A DNA stretch of 64,000 nucleotides from Loripinus fragilis (lineage: Eukaryota > Mollusca > Bivalvia > Lucinida > Lucinidae), in the NCBI GenBank assembly GCA_964019695.1, contig OZ026522.1, positions 77,779,601 through 77,843,600 of the forward strand, written 5' to 3'. The position numbers and the translations under genes were made by a program. Under the pieces are notes generated by a model. That model was not told the DNA's origin, made no database searches, and saw nothing but the letters and a program-made list of their open reading frames with translations. The number at the start of each line of letters is the position of its first letter. The stretch's first letter is position 1. This document shows positions 35,101 to 47,100 of the stretch, one piece after another.

Positions 35101-38100
35101 AAATAAGTTTTTTAATGCTTGGGAAAAGATATTAAGTGCAGAGACATTATTAGATGAAAATATGTTTGTTGCATGTATGGAAAGGCTACATTTATTTAAG
35201 TTAAACAGCTAAGATATGATTCTTTATCACAGAAATATCAAGGTACACCAGTCCAGGTACTCATTGCTTTTAATGGCATAGTTTTCCTCCTTGTAAAGCT
35301 TTAGTCTTTCTCCCACTTGCAGAGAACCACTTGAAACACATACTCAAAGAGCCAACTATTAGGAATTCATATCAGTTATGGAATGTTCCAAGCCATGAAT
35401 GGCAAAATTGGAAAGTTGATAATGGCTCATCAATTTTGAGTGGACTAGTGGTAAAATTGTATAACAGTTAATGATTGAAATATTGTGTGATGATTCTACT
35501 AGTTGCAAGGAGGCGTGTGATAATAATGATTACCACAGAAGCAGACAACGACAAACGTTTAACATGGGAGATTAATCGATGAGAATTTGTTTGGACCATT
35601 TCATTTATTGTATTGTCTTGTACAAATGTAAAACTATCTTTTCTATTTGTGGCTCTATATTTAGCATTATATGCACAGTATTAGGAAATGTGTCCAAAAG
35701 GTCATTGATAACATCTGTAACAACAGTCCATGGGCTTGATGATCAGATATGAATATAATTTCTTGTATTTTGGCACCAAAGACTTATAAGTACACATTAA
35801 GTGTCCTGATCTTAAACTTAATGACATCTTGCAGATATATGAGCAAGACAGACTAAGAAAATGTAAAAGATCAACACGCTGCAATCGCTTTCATGTGTTT
35901 TACTTAAACGGTAATAACAAAATTTGCTTCTCTGTAAAACTGGGAGAAGGGCTGTGTATCAGCTCCTATAAGACAATATAATTTAAGATAGAAAAGCAAA
36001 CTTGGTTTTTCCTATTCATCAATTGAGTATATATTTGTAAAATCTAATAAAACAGTTTGAAACTAAATCATAGTATTTGTTTAACTAAATGACGATAGCC
36101 ACAATTATAGCTTTTAAATTATAATTAGGTTCACGTAACGCACATAACACCACATTTAGCCAAATTAATGTTAAACAGCTTCCATATGTAGTAAAGACAT
36201 CCAGTATGCAGACTATAAGAATGTCAATTTATTAGATAATTTTAATGTCTTCTTTCTGTAGCTCAAACATTCAAATTTCTTATTCTCAAATTGATATAGT
36301 AACATATGTAACAAGCTGTTACAGGCTAACGCCCCAACTTACAGAGTGCAAACATTTCTTATTAAATGCACATTGAATGGTAACATAAGATGTAATATGT
36401 CTGCAGAATTCCAAAGGGGATTAGGATGGAGCAGGCCCTTACTCAGCTTGATGTCAAATTACTATTTGATGATTTTACTTATCACGCTAACATATGTAAC
36501 GCTCTCTGATCATTAAAACTTGGTGACAACTAGCAGATCTATAAGTCTTTATCATACGAGTCAGCTTAAAATCCCTAAACAACGTAAGATATTCAGCAGT
36601 TGCGAGTTTTTTTTCACAATTTTAGCTCAAATTTTCAAACTACATTTCCTTTATTTGATATAATAACGCATGAAACATGCTGTTTCAGACTAACGCTCCA
36701 ACATAGAGAGTGCAAACATCCCTTCTGGTCTGCAACTTCTTTGCTCGCATGCAAAGAAAACATAGAGATAATTGTGTGTGTTTTTTGCTATATGAATGGA
36801 TTTTAGCAAACCAGCCGAAAAAAGAAAACTTGTTTCTTTTGATGTTCAGGTTTTAAAATATGCGACACAAATGAGGTTAGTTTATCAAAACTTTCTTTGA
36901 ATATGACGGTATGAGTAGCTATCAAGTGAGGTTATACATGTATGATTATGTTTAAACCAGTTATGCCTAATGGAATTTCCCGTCCTTATCAATTGGACGA
37001 ATCCTTTTTCAAATTTAAGGGTTGTTTGGTAATAATTTATAATTTCAAAATGTAAAATTTGCAAGCAAACAGTGCTGAACCTGATCAAACGCCGCTTTTT
37101 GCGGCGTCTGATCTGGGTCTGCACTGTTTGAAACCGTCGCATACAAAGGACGCTATGCCTATTGGGTACCGACTTCCAAACTTGTGCAGGAGTAATCAAA
37201 CATTTGCGAGAGACTCGTCTGTGACTTCGCTGGTCGTCCATTTTAAGTCATCACTAACGCGCGCGCACGCTCGTGTGTGTGTATGTAGCGACCCTCCAAC
37301 AGCTAATGTCATATTGAGACCAGGCCACGTCTAAGAGCCTAATCCGACAGATTGGAAAAGGCGGAGACCGAAAATGCGGCATCTTGTTTACATGGCGAGT
37401 GGTTCCTCCATCTTGCTATTTCGAGAACACCTTTGCAAAGAGCGAAAAGCTATATTAAGTACCCCTTGCTGCGGTAGGGTCTACCCAGTTTGCCAAGATG
37501 AATAGAATCTTAAATGACTGAAAGACACAATATGTGACCCATTAAATCATATCAAACCGTCCTATCAGTATTATTTCGACCTAGATGGGAAAATCCATCA
37601 ATCAAGAAAAGGCAAAGGATACACCAGAACTGATGTCAAAAGTTTAACGGAGTATCGCACTATTAGAGATTATATGCTGAGGCTAAAAAGATTATCCGTG
37701 GCAGGTCTAGTCGTGCTTTTCAAAACAGCTCAACTGTGTAAATTTTTTCTTAACCACAGAAGTAGTTAACCCCATCTGAATAGACCAGCTGAGTCAGCAG
37801 CTTTCCATAATACTGTCTATGTCAATGGCATCCAATCATGTGGTACATGTATCAATTTCGAAAAAGTTGACCCCAGCCAGGCAGCCAATTAACGGTTAAA
37901 CAATTGGTGTTTTCAGCTTACATGCCGTAAAAAGGAAAATCTTTTCATATTTTAATTAATTAGCTCACCTGTGAAGAGGGTTCAAGGTGTGCTCAGTCTT
38001 CGCCCGTCGTTTGTTGTCCGTCCGTCAATACTTTTTTCTTTACTCGACTTCTGAGACCAGGGGGGGTGTCTGTGCTCCCTTGATCCCTGAAAATAATGCA

Positions 38101-41100
38101 TTGAACTCCCCAAATCCCTGAAGATAATTTCCTTGGCTCCCTAAAAGTATTTTGTCTTGCTCCCAAAATCCCTAAAATACTTCAGTTACTCCCCAAATCC
38201 CCCAAAATATAAGCCAATTCTTCCTAAAAAAAGTTTTCTTTCCACAGGATTAAATTCACATACTTAAAATCTATGAAGCTTTTGCGTCATACATGTAAAG
38301 ACAGGGCTTAGCCATGATTTATACATGGCATATAAGTATTTTAATGAAATACATGATATGCTCAAAGTATATGAGACTTTTCTTAAAATGCTGTTGCTGT
38401 TCCTGGTAGAATAGGTATGAAGGATTGCTCACTAGATTTGATTTTTTCTTTAAATAAGGGATAGGGTATTTGGTTTTCTGTTGGGGAGAGGGGCTGCTTT
38501 TTAACAGCAACTTAAAACTAGATTTTTTTACAGACAAAGTGAAAGCATTTAGTTTTGTGACCACAACAAGTTTTTTTTATAATTGCAATTTGGTCCTTTT
38601 TCGGCATGTCTAACTTCCGTTTTAAGATGTAAGACTATCATATTTCAAATTCTTAATAAAAATCAGCTAATTAACAAGAAAGGTGGTTACATACCAGGAG
38701 CGTAGGTAGGCATGTAAGGATGTTGATTCATACTTGTGCTGGGGGGGGGAAGAGGTCCGGGGCATGCTTCCCTGAACACTTTTGATAAAATTGGTGATAT
38801 CTGGTGCGTTCTGAATGTTTCAAAGTACGTTAGTATGAACCTAAAAATCAGCACTTTTAAGGATAATAATTAGTCAACAACACACATTATTCGCCATATT
38901 TTTCTCCAATACCAATCTCTATGTTCATGTTACGAAAAGTAAATATATTTTCATTTTACAAGGGGGGTCTAGGGGTCAGCCCCCAGAAGCCAAAGGAATT
39001 TTTTAAAAAAAATCAAACATAATGGAGGCTTCTCCTTTAAGGTGAGACTTTTTATTATTTTTTTTTTTTACTTTTGGGCAGGACTCCCTAAATTCCCAAA
39101 ATTATGAGCTTGCTCCCCAGGTCCCCAAAATAATTTCCAGTGCCCCCCCCCAACTCCCTGAAAATAAACAGCCCTTCTCCCCTGATTCCCAAAATCCCCC
39201 TGGGGGCTCCACTTCTCTTCCCGAACCACTGGCCTAAATTTAACATAATTTCACAGGAATGTTCCCCATAGTGCCCTCTATTAACAAAATAGCACAAATG
39301 GTTCCGCTCCGCTGATTATGAGGACTGCCAGAGCTTGTCCAAATTTAATTATTCTCTCACATACCGTCTACCGAAATTGTTCAAATGAATCGGCTCTGCT
39401 GAACAAAATGGCCACTAGAGATAAATTGCAAGAAAAAAAACAACCACCTAAAAACAACATCTGAACCACTGGCGCAAACTATAAAAACTAAACAAACCTT
39501 TTCCCTCATGCCCTCTACCAAAATCCCACAAGCAGCGGGAAAAGTGCTGATAGAGCTAGAAATAGATTTGCTTTAAAATATCATCACAATAAGTTTCGAA
39601 CAAAAAGGATACCAGAAGCCTAGATAAGAAATATCTTTTGAAAGACATCTCCTCCTGAATCACTGGTCCCAATTCAAAATAATTCCACAGACATATTCCT
39701 CAAAATCATTTACCAAATATGCAGAAATGGCTTTCCTCCGCCGAATAAAAGGGCCGTCAGAGCTCTAGATAAGAAATAGCTTTAAAGACACCTCAAAATC
39801 GAAATAATTTTACAGAAATGTTCATCATAATACCCTCTACCATTTTTTGCACAAATAGTTCTGCTCGGCTAAACGAAAGGGCCATCTAATTCTAGATAAG
39901 AAAATTGCTCCTGAACCATGGTTCATATTCAGAATAATTTCACAGCTGCAACGTTTCTCACAACGACCTCAATTAAAATCGCACCGTTAAACAAAAGGAA
40001 GGTCAGAGCTCTAGATAAGAAATAAACTCTAAAGGGCATACTCTCTTTAACCGTTGGTCCAAATTCTAAATAATTTCAAAGAAATGTTTCTCATAATGAC
40101 CTCTATACGAATTGTACAAATAGATCCGCTCCGCTGAACAAAAGGACGACCAGAGCTGATGATAAGACATATCTTTAACCAACATCTGCACCTGAGCCAC
40201 TGGTCCAAATTTCCTCACAATGCCCTCTAATATAAATTGCACAAATGGGTTCACTCCGCTGAACAAAAAGGGCCACCAGGGCGGTTGATGAGATATTTCT
40301 TTAAACGAAATTGTCTCCTGAACCATTGGTCCAAATTCAAAATAATTTCACAGAAATGTTCCTCGTAATTGCCCTCTATATATCAATTGCACAAAAGGAT
40401 ATACTCCGCCGTGCAAAAAGGCCGCCAGAGCTGTGAATAAGAAATATCTTTAACTGACATCCTTCCTGAACCACTGGTCCAAATTCAAAATAATTTTACA
40501 GTAATATTACTCAAAGTATTGCTGCTTGAGCTAAAGTAGATTTGAATATTATCTCATTAGCCAGGACTCAGGAGAGTGATCCAGGGCCCCAAGTCCGCTT
40601 GTTTATCAGCTCACCTGAGTCTAAGGCTCAAGGTCAGCTACTGTGATCTGTCGTCGACCGTCAGTTGTATTGGGTCCGTCCACCTTTCCATATACTTTTC
40701 CTTTAAATGACATCAGCTCCTGAACCACATATCTAAACTTAAATATTTCACAAAAATATTCCCCATAATGCCATCTTCCAAAATTGCAAAAATGGGGTTG
40801 CCAAAGTTTTAGATGATAAATATTTTAAACACTATCACCTCCTTATCCACTGTTTTGAATTCCAAATAATTTTACAGAAATGTTCCTCATAATGCCCTCT
40901 TCCAAAATTGCACAAATGGTTCTGCTCTGTTGAACAAAAAGGTAGCCAGAGCTCTAGATAAGAAATATCTTTAAACGACATCTACTCTTGAACCACTGGT
41001 TTTAATGAAAAATAATTTATAGACATATTACTCATGATGCACTCTAAAAAATTGCACAACTTAGATTGTCAGAGCTTTAGATGAGAAATCCTTTAAATAG

Positions 41101-44100
41101 CATCACCTCCTTAACCACTGCTTCAAATTCAAAATAATTTCATGAAAATGTTCCTTATAATGCTCTCTACCAGAAATTGCACAAACGGGATCGCTCCGCC
41201 AAACAAAAGGGCTGCCAGAACTCTTGATAAAAATATCTTTAACGACAACTCCAGAACCACTGGTCTAAATTAAAAATAATTTCACAGAATGTTTCTTATG
41301 ATACCATCTACCAACATTGCATAAATTGGCTCCACTCCACCGCTCAAAAGGGCCACCAGAGCTCTAGACAAGGTATATTTTTTACGCGACATGAACTCCT
41401 GAACCCCTGGTTTTTATTCAAAATAATTTAACAGAAATGCTCCTCATGATGCACTCTACCAAATGGTTGTGTATGCCCTCTCCCGAACACAACGACCACC
41501 AGAGCTGTAGATAAGTAATATCTTTAAACGCAATTTCCCCCTGAACTACTGAATGGAATTCAGAACAATTCGAGATTTCCCCAAGAGCATAAGTTGGATG
41601 CAGATACAGATTTGCTAATACTCACATTCTATGTAAAATGAGCATCCCGGTGGCCATATTGAAATTCTTCAAAAGAAATCTCACAATCCATATGTCAGAT
41701 TTAACTGAAACTTGGTTTGGTAGTAGACATCAGGGGGCATTTAAGAGTTAGACACCATGGCAACTAAAGTCAGAATTGCTCAGCTAGTTTCATTTCAATA
41801 TACAAGATTGCCACAATGGTGACCTTTCTGAATTTCTTCAAATGATATTCCCCCAAGTGCCGTGTTAGGGATTGAACTAAAACTTGGTAGATAACATCAA
41901 GGTAATTTGAACATTCAAAATTGATATAATTATTTGACTTCGATATCGAAGATGGTCTCCCAGGTGGCAATCCTTAAATTCTTCAAACAACACTTCCATA
42001 TCAAATGGGTCGTTCCAAAACTTGTTTGGAGGTGACAAGGTATTGATCTGGAACTTGGCAAGGCACACCGCTGCATTATGGAAATCTTTTAATTGCTAAA
42101 ATTATTCCGTTTTAATATCCAAAATGGCAGCTGTGGCACCCATCTTGAAATTCTTCTAAGAGCATTTTTCCCAAACCATATGTTGTATTGAGCCATACCT
42201 TGGTTGGAGGCTTTAGGCAAAAAAAAGTCTTAGATATGACATCATGGCTCTTTTCCGATATTTTAGATAGCAGCCATTTGGAAATTCTTCAAATTTCATC
42301 TATAAAGCCATGTTGGATTGAACTGTAACTTTTTGAAGGCATCTGGGCAATATGGATATTAAGAAATGCAAAAATATACAAACAGTATTCTAGATAGTTG
42401 CCATGGCAGCCATATTGAAATTCTTTTTATGACTTCTACACTGTGAGCTGCTAATAGACCCCCCCCACAAAGGGAAATTTACTTCACTAGTTCACTATCA
42501 CACTGGTAAATGTATACGTCGATTTGCTGGTATTTACGCGTATTGCCGGTACTTCATAGACCGGAAGTGGTCGATATTGTTGTTAATACTAATTTAAGTA
42601 TCTGGCGTGCACATGGCGATTTATGTAAGCATTTAGGAACAGATTCGAGTACCGATCTGGATGATCGGTACTCGAATCTATTCCTAAATGCTTACATAAA
42701 TCGCCATGCACATACTGAATACTTAAAAATGATCTAATTCTATAGTCCTTTAGGCATATGGCATGTTTTTCTATACAGTATTAACACTAATATCGACCAC
42801 TTCCGGTCTATGAAGTACCGCCAAGACGCGTTAATACCACCAAATCGACGTATACATTTACCAGTGTGACTATGATTCACTAAAAGTACACTATATAATA
42901 CGCAAAATGACACATGCTAGCCCTCTGGCAGTAGAGGCGTTACTGTGTTACAACCATGTTAACTACTTTCCATACCATTAAACATCATCAAATCCTATTG
43001 TGCAAATACAAACCTATACCTAAATTTTATTTATCATCATGCTGGTTGCCTAATATAACTTAATCAAGTGCAGCAAACAATAATTGCAAAAACCCAAATC
43101 CACTTTATAGTACCATTTTAGACTTAATTTTATATTGTCTTTGGCAACATTTTTCACACACATGGTACCTTATTATAATATAAATGTACGTTACTTTAGC
43201 AGTTTTGTCAGAGCATGGCAATTTATCCTTTCAGTTATTACTAGAGAGCTCTTTTTTGAATAATGAGATTTAATCCTTTGATTAAGCCTAATTTGTAAAA
43301 GCATTTTTTGTTTTCAAAAGTTCAAAAATAATATGTCACAAAAGTTAATATGCTTTGGCAATTCGACATAGCCTCTAAGTATGAACTGATCAATTCTATT
43401 TTATACAAAACTATTATCTTTATTTCTATTTAACACAAAACAATCAGTTTTGAAATTAAAAAAAACACGTGGTGTATCATTTAGATTATTAAGCAATATA
43501 TAAAACGGCTTGAAGTTAGTAACATGCATTACATATTGCCAATCAAACAACATAATTGATAGTTTACACAATAAAGACTGTTTAATATCCGTTTTTACTT
43601 TTGTTTATCAACAGAATGCTCAAACATGCTGTTTTAAAGCATACAGATAGGATTGCATCATTTAGTTTAAAATGAAATGGTTCTTGCCAAACATAAAGTT
43701 TTATTTAGAGTTATCATATGTAACAATTTATAACTCTTAGACCTTTTGCGATAGAAGCAAGATGTTTGCAATTTTGAAAATTAATGATCAGTATATTGAC
43801 TTTTAGAGACATATACTTTAAATTCAATATTCATGGAGAGTTTTATAAAATGAAACTATTTAACAAAATATCTATTTTAGGATGTAGTTGAAAATGTAAC
43901 GTAAATGACACCATAATAAACCTAAAACATTTACAAACATCAATATTTGCAGGTAATGAACTGTTCTGGCATATAACATGACCGTTTAGCCAATATGAAT
44001 TGTCCAATATGTTCTTAAAAGGGTATCCTTTGGAAGCAAAGACTGCACCAAAGAACTGAAACTAGATTGTGCATATTTCCTGGGCCAGACTAGCTAGTTT

Positions 44101-47100
44101 CTGCCAGTTAGGCTTCATCAGTGACCCTCTAATAGGTTCAAAGTTCTACAATGAAACCCATGATCCCAAAGGACAAGAAAATAATATCTACACTATAGTG
44201 AAGGGCAGGGAGACGTTCTACCGCCGCCACACAGTCCCAGTCACCAGCTGTAGTGAAGTCAAATATGTTCTTAAAAGGGTATCCTTTGGAAGCTAAGACA
44301 AAAATTACATATTTTAACACATTGTAGCGCTCAAACACCCCAACTGCCAGAGGGCTGACATTTTTCAAAAAGCTTGTTAGATGACACGTTTTAGGAAACA
44401 TTTTAGCCTTTGATCAAGGTCCACAATGTTGGCAACACCTATGTCTTTCGTAATCACAGCCCCAGATCTGTGTGTGGGCAGGTGTGCTGCGCTAATGTAC
44501 CTTGTTTTTACTTTGGACCAGTGGTCCATAAGGAGGAGCGGTTTTAAGGTTTTACTTAATGTTTAGCCTATATAAGCTATAAATCACCATTGATGGGTGA
44601 GTATGCTTTTTTCACTGATGGAGTTTGTTGGCTAGATGACTCACGCTACATTTGGCGGAAGCGTTAGGATAATTTCAACTGCTACCAAGTTGCGGTTCGA
44701 GGCTTCTCAGAGGGGAAAAGTATGTAGCGATGTAGTGTAACACGTATAATACATTTGTGTAACGTATAAGATGAGCCTCACCGGCGTCACTGCGTTGTGT
44801 CCTTGAGCAAGACACATTAACCCTAGATTAGTACTGGTTCAACCCAGGAAGACCCATCCCTACATAACTGAAAGATTGTTGATGGGACGTAAAGAATCAA
44901 AACATGCAAAAAAAAACGTATAAGATATACTATACGTGCTAAGCAATTTCAAATCTTACTATATAATATGGGAGTAAAGGTAGCATATATTATTAATAAA
45001 CCATCCTTTGTGGGTCTACATGCTTTTCCACGGCTGGATGGTTCACGTTACAATATTATTCATGCACAGCAGCCGTGTGATTTTCATATAACAATATACA
45101 AGCGTACTTCCTTTCCATTTTGACTAAGTGTGAGTCCAATTCATTTTGATTGAAAACTTAAGCATGATTCTTATCATACGGTGTGATTCCTACCATTGTA
45201 TTTCTTATCTGAGGCGAGTTCAACAATGCGAGCGCACCAACGAGCGCTTGTCAGTGTGATCATTGCATTGTAGAACGATAGCGAGCGCTCGCTAAATAAA
45301 AATGGCTGCGCCCGGTAACAAACAAATCAAATCCCCCATCGGTTGGAAATCAAAGCGAAACACCTTCCTACATTCAGTTTAAATTGTTCCATTTCATTTA
45401 TCCACACAAAGAAACATCCACCGTCATTCCGAAAGTCGAATCTGAAAATATTGCGTGCATAGTTCATCACGTTAACCCATTATTGTTTTGGTAGCCAACT
45501 TTGACTTTCGGGCGATACACCTATCGACTTGAATAGCGAGCGCTTGCAAGTACCTTTGCGAGCACTTGCGTTCAGGGAGAAAGCACTCGATAGCACTCCG
45601 AGTGCTCGCATTGTTGAACACGCCTCTGATTTTGCTGCAAATTTCAACTTTCCTGCAAAGAATAAATTTCTGTCATCATTGATCTATCAATTGTAATTTA
45701 CCAGAGGCGTGTTCAATAATGCGAGCGCTTGGAGTGCTATCGAGTAATGCATGCGCTCGCCAAGGTGCTTGCAAGCGCTCGCGATTCAAGTCGATAGGTG
45801 TAGCGCCCGAAAATCAAAGATGGCTACCAAAACAATAATGGGTTTTTGCGAGGGGCTATGCACGCAATATTTTCAGATTCGATTTACGGAATGACAGTGT
45901 ATGTTTATTTGTGTAGATATATGAAATGGAAGAATTTAAACTGAAGGTAGGAAGGTGTTTCGCTTTGATTTCCAACCAATGGTGGGATTTGATTTGTTTG
46001 TTACTGGGCGCAGCCATTTTTATTGAGCGAACGCTTGCTATCATTCAACAATGTAATGATCACACTGACAAGCGCACGTGGGAGCGCTCGTATTGTTGAA
46101 CTCAGTATTATACTGTTGCTGCATAATATTGTGTGTAGCTAAAACGCTCAAACAAATCATTGATTTACAAACAATTGATCCCAACCAACTCACATAGCAC
46201 AACCTTGCGATGCTTTTCGAACTATACCACTCTAGTCTTAATGTACAGCGTCATAAGGAAACACTTTCTAGTCTGGGTACTCTGCACTAGGTGTCATTTC
46301 TGAAAACCACCCAAAACAAAGAAAATTATAATTTAATATACCTTCAATCGAGCGCAAAAGGTAAACAAATCGTGTGAGATTACCACATGTGTATCACGTG
46401 ATTGTCCGCCTTGAAATTGCAACACGTACGGATATAGTGTCGAATCATGAGACAAATTGGCACCAAATTTAAGGTGCAAGTTTCATAAGCCCATGACCCG
46501 CCCACTTCCTTTTGATTTCAGTCAATCAAATGCAAGAAATGGGCCATATTCAGTCTGGTATATTTTCCATAACCAAGACTCATTCCCATAACCTGATGAG
46601 AGGAAATTGCTCTCCGAAATGTTAATTTCACCAAATTTAGTTTTATTTTTAAAACCCCAAATAAAACTGTCATAAGAATATTGACACAAATTATGTTAAT
46701 TTGAAATTATAGCTGTTTCACTGAAAGTGGCGACTGCAGAAACACTGACCAGGCTGTTCATGTTTATGGCAGCCTGATCAGAAATTACACTGCTAGTCCC
46801 AAATTGCTATTTATTATTTTCTTCATTTAATGTGTCAATCCTTGGACAGGATTTCCTAACGTGGTCTAAAAGAGCTATTCTGATTTCGCTAAATCTAGAG
46901 CATCGTAATAACAAATGTTGCTCATCATCTATTTCTGAAACATTGTCAGCCTTAAAATACAAGCAATTTCTTTCATTTCGTAGGGTCTTTGAAAACCTAC
47001 CCGTTCCAATTGCTAATCTATGGTTGCTTATTCTTATTTTAGAAATAATTATTCTGTGTGCCCTGTTTTTCACATCACTAATGTAGTTTTCTATGCCAAA

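Larger units (their letters stand above)
42447..44420. mobile_element. Long-inverted-repeat element type A, interrupted
   Basis: Left end GTGAGCTGCTAATAGACC, then ACTATATAATACGCAAAATG and AGCCCTCTGGCAGTAGAGGC. The inverted core AACTGCCAGAGGGCTGACAT is near 44340. The left end is split by the 370 bp palindrome (42499-42868) and the interior carries another repeat (44024-44250). No transposase seen. Confidence 0.55.

Noticed and set aside
36885..37334. Frames of 118 and 91 codons on opposite strands
   Set aside because: They run through the TTAACCC-type MITE and its hairpin and have no protein motif.
39220..41600. CRISPR-like array
   Set aside because: Units are diverged throughout with no constant repeat and unique spacers, and the context is an animal intron.
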